The notes under the pieces: model-generated | Told to the model about the DNA's origin: nothing | Seen by the model: only the letters and a program-made list of their open reading frames with translations | Database searches by the model: none | Source of the DNA: Plakobranchus ocellatus | Taxonomy: Eukaryota; Mollusca; Gastropoda; Plakobranchidae | Length of the DNA stretch: 64,000 bases | NCBI GenBank assembly: GCA_019648995.1 | Contig: BLXT01005793.1 | Coordinates: forward strand, 68,374-132,373 | Reading direction: 5' to 3' | Part shown: piece after piece, positions 13,101-26,507 of the stretch | Layout: the number at the start of each line of letters is the position of its first letter | How positions within the stretch are numbered: position 1 is the stretch's first letter | Made by a program: the position numbers and the translations under genes

Positions 13101-16100
13101 GTATTTGCAGCCTAGAATTTCCTGTAAATGACATGCATCAAGACCCCCCCCCCCCCCAACTGGAACAAAAAGAAATAAAGAAAAAATGAAATGAATAAGG
13201 CTTGTTTTATGAGTAATCAAATTTGCTCATGCAGAATGCTCAGGCCAGACACAACCACACTCACCCAAACTAACTGTACTGTACAACTGGATTAGATTCA
13301 AGCCTACTAAAAAGTCATTACATGCAGAAGAGCTTTAAAAGAAGAAAATTGATTTTCTCTGGTACAAAGCATCTATCTTCGAAATTTCAAAAAAAAAAAA
13401 AAAGGCTTTTAAGTACATGATAATTAATGACAAAGGCATAATATGGCAATGTCCAATAATATGAGAGCTTTAAAACAAAACCAACAGATAGTTGTTTATG
13501 GTCATGGTCACACTGACGAAGTCTACATCCTTTTTGAAGCCTTAACCCAGCACACAAAGAATCATCTAAATCCCATAAGTCTCAAACCATGTGAAGCAAA
13601 GCAATGAAGGCAGTGATGATTGTGAACAGTTCAGATAAATAAATCAAAATTTGAAAAAATAAAGAAATATGAGGATAGGATATAAAATATAGTCTTCACC
13701 ACTTTTCATCAAATAATTGTATATTAAAAGGTGAAATAGATCTGGCAAGGACAATCATGTTTTGTTCAACTGAGTAAATGTGTCTCCAAATCCAATCCAG
13801 TTGTGTTCAATAAGGTTGAAGAAAAAAGTATGCAGTAATTGAAAAAAAGCCATAGAAGCTATTTGTAAATAATACAAAAAGATGATTACAATAAAACAGC
13901 CAACTTGAGTTCCAAAAACTACAAAGTGGGTTAAAACAATTACAATTTTTGAAACTATTCCAATTAGATTTTAAAAAAAAAATACAAATATTTGGGTCTA
14001 AAAAGTCTGAAAAAAAAAAAAAACCCACACAACCACACCTCTTCCTACATACACACACATACACCACAAAAAAAAAAAAAAAAAATAAAGATAAAATAAA
14101 ACTAAACAACATCTCTTCTGACGTTTTCAGCAAATGTTCAGTTTGTGGAAAGTTTTGTACAGACATGATATGAAGATCCTCAAATAGTGGATAGTGTTTA
14201 TGCTGGTAAAATAGAGGATCAATTTTATTCAAATGCAGCAATAAAACCGATTATCTCTGTGGTTAGATTGGTGCCTTCCAAGTAAAATTGAGTGATACAG
14301 AACTTTTTTTCCGTTAGGAAAGATTCATATGTAGCACCTTTTCCCCTTGATTTTCAAAACAAGTATTATGGGCCCAGGTATTGGTACAAAAAACAAGTGA
14401 AATTTGGGAAAGCTGGGGGAGTTGACATCTATATTACTTGTTTTTTCAAGCGACAATAAGAAGATTATTTTTTAAAATGACTACATGAAACTGTAAAAAT
14501 GTGCGAATATATTCTTGATATGGTTTTACATAGGAGCAATCAATAAAGCTAGCACAATTTTTGTGCCCAAGAACACAGCTCCCATGCTACAATAAAGTAA
14601 CATGCAGCCAACTGAAAAAAAATTCAAATTGGTTTTATGGCATGAAATGAAAGCAACTAATCATACTATATTAATTTCGATAAATGCATAATAAATGCAT
14701 AGTCATGCACAGAATAGCCCTGCTGTAATCAAAACTACAAGGATTCAAATTTGAAATAACACAGGTATCCGCAATCGCATTTTTCTTGACTTACTGTAAG
14801 CAAATTCCAATTCCAAGCAATACAAAATAGACTCTTACTATTTCAATTTAATGATGAGTATTGTGATGCACTTGGAGCAAACAAAGAGATATGTATGATG
14901 CAAAAAAAGCCAATAAACTGAGGGATAATTTTGTTAGATTTAAAAAAAAAAAAGATTACAAACCCGATGAGAGTACAGGAAAGGAATCACTGTTTTTATG
15001 TCCTATGGAAACCAGAAATGCATAATCAATTTACTTATGAAATTACAAGAAATAATTTCTCTGCTTCAGCCAAAGCAAAAATGAATTTTGAAAAAATTAA
15101 AAAAAAAAAAAAAAAAAGAGGAAAAAAAACTTGCAGTTTAGACAAAGCTGAAAGCAAAACTAGCTATAAAACAAAAAAGGAATTACTCTTGCATTAATTA
15201 TTAGATCAATAGAAGCTATAAAATTAAAAAAAAGAAAAATGGATATTGAAATTAGTAATGCAGAAATTTTATGTCAGTTTACCAGCTAGCCGAGCACGCA
15301 TTTCTCTCAATTTATGAGCGAGTCTACAAACTCTTGGGTTACCTTGACATCAGGGGATAGAAGAAAATAATAGTATATCACACACATAAACAATTTTTTG
15401 TTTTGTTTTTTGTTTTTAATCTAAAAAGGAAAACAAGAAGTAGGGAAGGGCACACGGGAGCAAAATGTTAGCACGTAAACTTTGCTCAAATTGCTTGTAT
15501 GAGCATAGATATGATGACTAAAAAATACATGGCATATTAATTATCTCCAAAAAATAAATAAGGACTGAGAAATGTGAAAATCTATATAGCAATAGCCTGA
15601 AGAGATAACCATTGATATCTATGAAGGTGAACATATAAAAAGCATCAACAACACCAGCTTGGATTCAGTGAAAATTATCTATTGTTCCATATGTTCCGTA
15701 TTTTACTTTGTTACAAATAAAATGCAGGATTTAGTGGAACTCAGATTAGTAACCAAAAAAAAACACATTTTATATTCCCATATACTTAAAATCAGCATTG
15801 TGGGCTTCGAGCTAGCTCAAAAAAAAAAAAAAGATCAAAGGCTGATGTAATTTCTTTTCTTATTGGACTATTTTGACACTTAATATTTCTCAAGGCACAC
15901 AATTTTCCCTTAGAATTAAAATTAATAAAATTAATATACCATAAAATATTCTTCTTGTGTTTAACCTTCTTGTCTTGAGAAATATTAAGTGTATCAATTT
16001 TCAAACTATTTAGATTTATTTTTAATCAGAAGAAGACTAAAGTCAGGTGTCAAGGGCAATACAAGCTACATGGCTGTATTTTGGGGTGACTCTTAGATTT

Positions 16101-19100
16101 AGTCTTGTGCAATATTTAAATTCGATAAAATCTATAAAAGAAGCCTATTTCATCTAAATGAAGTTTATAAAAGGCTCAGGACTAGGTCAAGTTGGTGAAA
16201 TATGAATTTGGATGACTAAGTCTAGAGTAACAAAAGCTATGTCTAGTCCTCATAAAATATAATACACCATTTAATCTAGCCAGCCAACAATAGAGAAAAT
16301 GAATCTGGGACGAAAATGTGTGTCTAAATGTAGATATGAGAGTCTGATGAAAAGACCGACAGATGGTAAAAATTCTAATTAGACTATATACAATAGATTC
16401 ACAGAAAGAGAGCTTAGTCAATTTCAATCTTGATCCAATACATTTGAGCCTGATATAGCTCTGGATTACATCTGCCTGCACATTTATACAAACGTTAAAT
16501 AACCCATATCTAGATTGTGTGAAACTGGAGGTTTGAAACGTTTTTCTTACAATAAACCCAGACATTTGAAAGTTAATTTTTTCTTTAAATGAAAATATGA
16601 GTGCACATCGAAGCCCAAGCCCAGTCCTGAATTTCAGCCGAGGCTTTGAGCTAATCCATGATTGATAGCTTGCTTGTATCTCAAATATATTTATTGATGG
16701 CAACTTTGCTTGTAAACAATTTCTGTTATGGCAAAGAATAAGGATGACATAACCTGAACAGGCAATGGATGTTTCTCTTTTTCTTGGAATTCTGCAAGGG
16801 ACATCACTCACAAAAATCTTTACCTAAAAGGATGCCAAGTTCTGTGAGATTTTTAGGTCTTAGGACCAATTTAGTATACAACAAAAAAAGAGAAAATCCT
16901 GAGCATGCTTAATAAAAATAATTGAAAACTAGCTAAAGCCCAAACTTTTTTTTTTTGTTTTTAAATCCACGTCAGATGCGAATGACCACCATATTAGTGA
17001 ATTTGAGTGAGAAAAGCGACAGTTATGGTGTCAAAATCGCTGAGTTCTAGGTTGTGTGTTCATACACTTAGTGACTTTTAATACAATCTTTTAAATCCAT
17101 TTCATATTGCTGCAGTAGCACAATGATTATTATTATAATGTCTAGCTAGTTTACAACAATGTGATCTCAGGCTTTCATGCTCTCCATCAAGCTAGAGTGC
17201 CGGTGGCGGGATAGGTATGAAATAACAAGAATAGCATCCTTAAATGTAGATCAGCGGCTTCAGCATCCCTACCATCAGATTGTTGCAAGCATAAAGGTTA
17301 CACTCTAAATCTGAGGCAAAGTCACTCCTTTCGATTACATGTACTTCATTGTTTGCAAATGAGCGCCACATGCACATCTTTATGAGCTGACCATAAGCAC
17401 AAAAGGCATAAAGTCAGGTTAATTACCGCAATATGATGCCCCATGACATATCGATAAAGAAGGCCTTGCTTAGATGCCTTGAATAATATTATGAAAGTTG
17501 ATGGATTATTAGGTCGTATTGATAACGAACCTGTTCTAATGTATGGATGTGAAGCATGGATTATTAGGTCGTATTGATAACGAAGAACCTGTTCTAATGT
17601 ATGGATGTGAAGCATGGATTATTAGGTCGTATTGATAACGAACCTGTTCTAATGTATGGATGCGAAGCATGGACAATCTCAAAGCAAATTCAACATAAGC
17701 TAGAAGCAACAGAAATGTGGTTCCTTAGAAGAATGCTCCGGATACCTTGGACCGCAAAGAAAACAAATGAGAGAGTTCTGAATGAAGCTAATAAAAGAAG
17801 ATCACTGGTCAGAACTATAAGGAAACGTCAAGTCACCTTTCTGGGCCACATGATGAGAAGAGGAAAACTGGAACATTTGGTAACAACAGGAAAGTTTGAA
17901 GGAAAAAGAAGCAGAGGAAGACAAAGGGAGAAGATAATGGATGGACTGGCCACATGGCTTGGACCAGGAAAAGTGTCAGATATACTGGCCACTGTCAAAG
18001 ATAGGGATTTGTGGAGGGACATGATTGCCAACGCTTACAAGCAAGGCACTTGATGGTGATGATGATTGATAACGAACATAGTGAAGATAATGTTTAATAC
18101 AATTTATATTGGTAAATAGTATACAAGTATTGTTCATATCGGATTGACCCAAAAAGTACAATGAAAGGGCATATCTCTTTCTCTGTCCACTAGGCCCATT
18201 AAGTCAATGGGATTTTAGCAATAGCTCCCAGGTTTAGGACTTTCGGATTGTTCACCAAAATATTATCCTGGGCAAAACAGAAAGATGGCAGATGAGCTTT
18301 TTCATGATTAACAAAACTTCCATGTTGCTTATTTTTCACTATCAAGCAATCCCAAAGCCCAACTTTCACAACAATGGCCTTGCAGCCAATCTCCATTGGC
18401 CAGCAGTGACTAATAAAAAAAATTGGCTACAGCCAATGAACTTGCACCCAGGCATTTAAAATATGTGCATCAGAGACTGAGAAAGTATTTCTCCCATTGA
18501 AGTTATACATGACAAAATTTATCGTGACTCCCAATTTCTTTAAACTGAGTCACTTTATGATTAGGCAAAATATTATAACCTTTTGTGAATAAGTAAAGTA
18601 ATTGAAATTGAAGGTAATTTTTGTCAAGTTCAATGAGGATAAGTGTTATTCAGCATATTTATATGCTGATGTCTGACTGTCACAAAATTTTATTACGAAC
18701 TTGGAAATATTTCAGAAAGCAATAAAGTGTATGTATCAATATTATGCCTATCATACCTACATGATCATCCTACTGACACACTTTTCATTGACACCATATA
18801 ACAGGAAAGTTATGTGAAGATTATATGTATAAGAGGTAAACTTTTGTGAAGAATCTGACATTTTTTTGAAGTTTCTGAGACAAATTATTTTTAATTTTCA
18901 CCAAACTGTTAAAGACTAAGTAACAGACAAAAAAAAATAATAAAATATAAAATGATCAATTTGAGCGAATCTACCAAAACTACTTCTACTACAATGTTTA
19001 GCAATACTGCATATATCACAGAATCACACTTATCTCATGAGAATACAAACAATTCACAACAACTGCAACTTACTGTTGACAACACTTCATTTACACGTGA

Positions 19101-19482
19101 CCAAACATTAAATCTTTTTGTTGCACACACACCACACAGACAGAATATATAAAATCAAACTAATAAGCTTCAGCAGAAGAATATCACATTCAAGTGGATA
19201 CTGAAAAAAAAAAAGTTTCAATGCTATGGAAACAATAAGAAAACCACTACAAAAAGATGGTCTGGGGGAAAAAAAATTACCATCCATATCTGTCATAGTT
19301 GCACTATCCACACTGTCTTCTAGACTTCGACTGCGTTTCTCCTCCACATCAGCCTTTGATGAATCTTTGGAACACAAATAATGGAACATGCGAAGTTGAA
19401 GTACAAAACTTATGTTGCTAGACTGGTGTGTAGCGAATAGAATGTTATGAAACAAATGTGCACAGGCAATTTCATTTGCTAT

Positions 19483-19532
<50 letters not shown>

Positions 19533-21483
19533 GTACGTATGCCCTTTTAATTCAGATTTTAATAAGTAAAAATCAGGCTGCTAGGAGTGCTAAACAATTA
19601 TATTTTATAGATGGAGTGTGAGCTAAAAATCAAGTAAAATGCCTTTTCTGCAAACAAATAGATAACAGAAAGAAGTTAGGAATTGACCCTCTAATTTTTT
19701 TAACTTGAGTCTGAAAATTACCTCTAGTAACAGAACTGACAAGGGAGGATAAAAGCCAAACTTGACACATATACGAATTTGGCTCTAAACTTAAAATGAT
19801 ATGCATCTTTTCTTACATGGTTGGCACCAAGTTGGTGCTATCTGAGAAACAAGCACACAATTTTATTCATTTGCATTATTCAGAGGGAAAATGAAACAAA
19901 ATCAATGCTCTGAATGAATATGTTGTAAGTTCTAAAACTAAAGGCTCTATGTGCTGGCATATACACTTGACTTAATGAAATAAAGTTCTATATTGGTTAT
20001 TAATTAAGGACCCTAATAAGATTGGATAAAAGTAACCACACGTTTGACAGAAATCTGGTTTGTGTAAAAAACTGTTGATCTATGTTTCTTTGTATGTGTG
20101 TGTTCTTTTGCACATCCTTGGAAAATAAAACAAATTTAAAGGAAATAAGAGAGTGAGATTGACTTGATAAATATGTACATGGTGCTGCCAACATTGCCTT
20201 ACTCATTTTTGGCCTAATGGAGAAAATCGTGTTTAAGTATTTTTAAAAGCCAAAACAAAACCTATAATGAATATAATGATAAATATGTACATGGTGCTGC
20301 CAACATTGCCTAACTCATTTTTGTGTAATGGAGATAATCGAGTTTAAGTGTTTTTAAAAGCCAAAACAAAACCTATAATGAATTTTTTGGGTTATACACT
20401 TATATTTCTCTTTTCTACATTGAAGTATCATTTTATTTTCGGCTTTTGGGTAAAATTATGGGATGTACACGACTTAGGCAATCTTGGCACCAGCAGAACA
20501 TATGAGTTGGGCAATCTTAGCACCAGTGATGCCTGAGTTAGGCAATCTTGGCACCAATGATACCCGAGCAAGGCAATCTTGGCACCAGTGATACCCGAGT
20601 TAGGCAATCTTGGCACCAATGATACCTGAGTGAGGCAATCTTGGCACCAGTGATACCTGAGTTAGGCAATCGTAGCTTTTAGTGCAGATGATTTAGGCAA
20701 TTTTGGTACAGTCGATACATGGATTAGGCAATATTGGTCAGTCTTTTGTAATAAATTATAAAGAATTGGCCTGGCACTCAAAAAAAAATTTTATATTAGA
20801 TGACGTATTATAAAGTAATGTATCTAAAAAAGAAATCATTCGATTTTTGCCTAAGTCAGACTTAGGCAGTATTGGCAGTACCATAACATTTAAATCTGAA
20901 TCTAGATCTAAATCTGGATAAAAACTTGCAATGAGAGAAATAATTGAGCAAACAGGGGGAAAAATGTGAAGCAATAAAGGATTAAAATGCACTAACCTCC
21001 AGCAATCTCAATAGGCTCCGTTTTATTTCTAAAACTTAGTTTAGATAAGGTGTCTCTGACTTCATCTTCTGCAGCTTTGGTTTTTCTCCTTGAAATTTTT
21101 GCCCTTCCTTTTGTGTGTTCAGACATTACTTTAGTGTCTGCAGGATCAAGGTCATCACTTTGTAATGGTAGAGGAGATTCACTTCCTGCCTTCTCTTGCA
21201 TAGTCCTGTCTTGGTTCATATTTAGTGTTTCAATGTTCTTTGGTAAGCTAACACTTGTAAGCTGACTTTCTTCCGTGAACAGACTTTTCCCTCCATGTTT
21301 CCTCCGTGATATACTGGCACTCTCAGATTTTATCTTTTCAGGTTTTTTCTGAATATAATTATTTAAAAAAAAAATTGTATGGTCTTAGATTATGGTGGTT
21401 GACTGAACTGAACATAATTATTGTCTAAAAATGGACTCACATATACATAGATTATTAGTAAACATATACAATCTGAGAATTAA

Positions 21484-21523
<40 letters not shown>

Positions 21524-24500
21524 TCAAACATAGATACAATAGCTGCCATTTTTTAAACCATTTTCTTTTTCACTAACTATTGCCAACAGCGTGGCATTGA
21601 ATACAAACTCAAAGTGTCTGCAAGTATAATTATACAATTTTTGTTTATTGGAAGTCCTTGATGCAACAAGTGTACAAGTGCATCAAGGCAAGACTCTTCA
21701 AGACCTATCAATGGTCTCATGGTATTTCAAAAGCGCTAATTTGTCTTGAAAGTGGAAGTATACATGGCAGAGACACCATCATAAAAAATATGATAACAGG
21801 TTGTCAGGATTTTCCATGATATTCAGGCAAAGAAGAACAATAAAAGAACTAACTTTTTGCAGCCAAGTTTAGGGCTATAAAATTGTGAAAAAGATTATTT
21901 AAATATATATGAGCACTTGCCAAAAGGTGGACCCCTAAGTTGTTTCACTTTTTCTTTGTATTTAGAATATAAGAACCACCAACTACAAACTGGAAAAGGG
22001 CAAAATGAGTACCAGAGAGGTATTATTCATGTCAAGTTAGACATTAATAGTAACTTCAGGTTAAAAAAAAAAAAAGTAAATCTGAGATTCTTTACTTTGG
22101 TAGTGAGTGAAGTTTAATTACTGTTAGGAGACATTTTTTTTGTGTGTGATTTCGCCATCCTATTTATGTTTGAAAGTTGTTTTATTAGTTTACATTGCAA
22201 AAGGATGCATTAAAAACTAATTTGAACAAATGAAGCATTACTTTTTATGCCATTACATGCAAAAATTTAAGATTTATCCACTGATAAGTTTAAGTTTTTC
22301 AAAAAAACCTAGTAAAAATCTTTCAAATCCAACAATCATGACAACCCAAATTTCGGCAACTCCTTGTATGCCTTTATCTTCCATTGATACATCCTTGCCT
22401 TCATTTTCACAACAAACAAGCAAGCATAGATGCAAAAAGTCATTGACACTTGAAAAGCATGACATGCAAGAATAAGTAAAATATTGTGATTGCAATGTGC
22501 TACCAGATGTCCTATGCCTGCAAGGAAGTTGCTATTAAAAAAACAAAAAAAAAGGGAATAAGAGTAAACATTTTTGGTGGTGCCATGGATATCCATTAAC
22601 AATTTTTTAATGGCTGCCAAGTTTCATCTTAATGTTCCTAATGCACATAAAAAAACTGATATTTGATACACAAATCTTGATTTTCAAGTGACAATTTTTC
22701 AAGAGTAAGTTGTTCTTTAGCCATATTAGAATATTATTTGCCTTCAAATTAAGATGGAAATTTCAAATGGGTTTTAAATTTAAAAACCACAATGCTTTTA
22801 CTAAAAAGTTCTTTCAAATTAATATAGAGTAGCATTGTTCTGATAAAAAAAAAATTAATTGCATAAGCATTGATAAGAAATAGTTCTAGACTGAAGGTTG
22901 TCTCTTTTTCATTACACAACATCAACAACAAAAAATACCAGAACCTGTTTTAAATCTTTACAATATCACTGGACTGACATAAAAATATTCTTATGCCAAA
23001 ATGCTGTTTTTGAGCACTGCATTGCTGAGCCTAAGAGCTATCAGATGATGTTCATATCATAGAAATGGGCCTTTACAGTTTTCTTAAAATATTGCATCAA
23101 TCAGGTGAAAATTGGTATTGTAGCTCAAAAAAAAAAAAAAAAAAAAAACTGACATTTTCCTGGATATCTTAAACAAACCCAAATATATTGTGCCAAGGGG
23201 GAAAAAAAGCATCTAAAGAAAATTGCCAATTACAAGATTTCAAGATTTATTCATTGAAAAAAAAAAAATAATAGTTGTGAATGGAATAGTGCAATAGTAT
23301 GACATGAAAGATTCTTTTACTTTGAGACAACTGAAAAGCTCAATTCATTTATGAAGGCCCTGTATTTATGATCATAACAAACACTACAGCTTTAGACAAA
23401 TATAATTTGCAAGAAAAATTTTGTAACGGAAAGCAGAAAGAGATGAAAAAAAAATGTTGGACAAACAGCTCCTCAAATAATCCTAGAATGAAAAATCCCA
23501 TAATTCTGGCTCCAAAAACAATCAATTCTACCTTCTTTCACATTCTCCCTTTATAATTATGCAAGCACCACAAAAGAACGAATCTTTTCCATTACAATAA
23601 AATTAAATAACTTTTTATATGTTTTATATGAATCAATGTACAATGTGTATGAATTACAAAGTATGAGACACTATCACCATCTTCTTCTAAACATTGAAAA
23701 AAAATAATTGAAAATTAGTTCCTGATTTTTGTATAACATAAAAAGAACCTTTGGCTCCACTTGTGATTAAGAATGAAACAGGTGAATATTATAAATAACT
23801 TGGAGTCTCATTAATAATCAGCTTGACTGGCGCAAACATACTTATCTCACACAGTAAAAAAACTAACAAATGATTGTACTTCTTATAAAGTCAAGTAAGA
23901 CCTCTTCATATAGATAAGATAGTTGTGTCTATTTTTTTGCAGAGCAAACAATGGGAAATATAATCCTCTTTTGTATTGCAGACTAGGGTGGAACCATCAG
24001 AAACCACGACAAAGAAAGATTGGATATAGCAATGAAAAATAAAGAAGCTTCAAATGGTTGAGGCATTGAGGCAAACAATTATGAAAGACTTTTCAGCAAT
24101 ACACAAGTAAAGACAATTATCATCATACAAGACCCATCATATCCACTTGCAATACAACTTTCTAAATCAAATGGCGATGGAAGACATTATTTTGCTCAAT
24201 TACAACTAAAATTCAAAAGATGCAGAAAATCTTTTACACCCAACTCTATCAGATCACTTTCATCATCAGACTCTTAAATTTAACAGGTGAACAAATATGT
24301 GGGGGGGGGGGGGGGGGGGGGGGGGGNNGCGCGCTCCCATGTGTGGTCACCAAGTCCCATTTTCATATGTTAGTAAAGCTAGCAAGATACAGCTATTTGT
24401 GTCAGGTTTAGCAAGATGAGTTGCCAAACAAAAAGAATTGGAAATGAAGAATTATCTGATCTGATCTTATCACATAATCTAGTTACCAAAACTTCAAATT

Positions 24501-26341
24501 TAGGAATGAAAGGTTACTGTATGATATTTACTTTCCCATTCACTATACAGCAACTGTATGAAGATCCACACTTGAATTAGATAAAGCTATCACAATTATT
24601 ACCAGCTTAACCTCTGCATTGCAGTCTTGCTCTTCATCTTCCTCTTCCTCATCCTCAGCATCCTCTTCTATCAATTTGTCATCATCTCCCCAGTCCCACT
24701 CAGGAGTGTCTGGGTCAGGTGAGTGAGGCTGACCAATTTTCTTTAACTGGGTATGTTTCTTCTTTTTCTTGCTTTTGTACACAGAAGTCTGCAAGAAAAT
24801 AAGAGAAAAATTTTAATGTAATCAATTTAAAACTAAAAATGTTTTCAAACTATGTTTATTTCCAGTTTTAGTAAGTTTTGATAAAAAGAAAAAATGCTAA
24901 TAAGATTATATTCATTCAAATTTTGCATATTGCGCTTAAGTTCTCTTGATTGGTTTCATTAGGATGGAAGAGAAATTACGTTTTTACTTTTCACGATGTG
25001 AATGAAATACATCTCTTTCTGTCTCAAATACTGAGGCTTCTACACATCTCAGCTTGTGTGGATTATAGCACACATATATTTTGAAGTACAACAAGGGAGA
25101 ATTCTCATTTCACATATGCCATACCAGAATCAAATTACCATGCATCGCAATCGAATTACCTATTCTTAACCTAAACCTTATGCAACACTTTCATACAAAA
25201 AAGCAATGCACTTGTTTTCTTCCCTTTCTACTTTTTTGAATAAGTTTCTCATTCCTAAGTGAACATAGGTTATTGTTGGCAGCAAATTTCACAGATGTTA
25301 CAGACTAGACAGTCAGGCTCAAAAACAAGATATGCCACTTTTCAACTCACATCAGATCTACTCTCTTTGTGCCCCTCAATCATGCGGGTCAGATCTAAGC
25401 CATGAGAGAAGAGATCGGCCTCCTGAAGCTCACCCAAATCTTGCACTTGATTTGGCACCGACACACAGTGCCTCAACATGGATGATGAAAATGGAGTGGC
25501 TGGTACATCAGCAGTCACAAAGGTGGTGGTAGCAGCACAGTTCAAGGTGTTTTCAAGGTCAGGAGTTGCTGGAGTCACAGAAGTCACAGGTATCTCATGC
25601 TCCTCTAGAGTTTCAGCGAGGATTGATGGTGTAGAGTTGCCCTGAAGGAGTACATAGAAACAGCCCATATACCATCAAAAACTTCTATTTGAATCTTATG
25701 AGGTTTTAGTTTTAAATATAAAGCTGAAAACAATTAGAAATTTGACTAATCTTAAAGCTTTGAAATAAGTCATGCTTCCTAAATAACATCAATTGTCTTC
25801 TTCATTGATACATTTGAAGACAAGGAATACAAAAAAAAAAAAAAAGAAAAGAAAACCACAAACAAATACATGTAGTTATAAGTTATAACTATAGAATTCA
25901 TTTTGATATAATTAATTCTAAAAATCATAGGTAGCTTTAACTGAACATTTTTTAAGAGTACCAGAAGCATCAATGAATTCAAATTAACTGGTCTCTGGCA
26001 AAAGCTCAAAGCCTACCATAGCAATGAATGTAAGAAAAGTAAAAAAAAAAAAAAAATTGAAAAACAAACATACACTGAGTGCATCCCTGTTCTGTTTGGG
26101 TCTGAAGCCCATTCCCTTGGGCTCAGATCCCATTTCATCACATGATGTGTATGCTCCAGGACTGAAGTGAAGCTCAATGTGAAACCTCTCATCAGATTCA
26201 ACATCCTTTGGACAAAGTATTAAGATATAATTAAAAAAGATGGAAAAAGCATGGAATGTGAACATAAAGTTAAGCTTCAAAACATTTACTAAAAGGGGGA
26301 AAAAAGAGATGAGTAAAGACAGAGTGAAAAGATGAGTAAAG

Positions 26342-26414
<73 letters not shown>

Positions 26415-26443
26415 NNGTGTGCACCTGTGCGTGCGTGCGTGAC

Positions 26444-26507
<64 letters not shown>

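Larger units (their letters stand above)
3094..19280 (-). other. 16-kb intron between exons S and T
   Basis: Besides the predicted cassette exons and the LINE fragment listed separately, it is AT-rich with many A and T runs, a short GC/TG repeat at about 4213-4240 and a C tract at 13145-13157. A same-strand open stretch of about 209 codons (16182-16811) has no recognisable domain. No other gene is seen. Confidence 0.7.
19365..20996 (-). other. Intron between exons R and S
   Basis: Holds a TA microsatellite (about 19486-19525), a two-copy 112-bp tandem duplication and a 31-bp minisatellite, all listed separately. Nothing coding is seen. Confidence 0.75.

Noticed and set aside
20474-20745. CRISPR-like array
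   Set aside because: Units are contiguous with no unique spacers and the genome is eukaryotic; it is a minisatellite.
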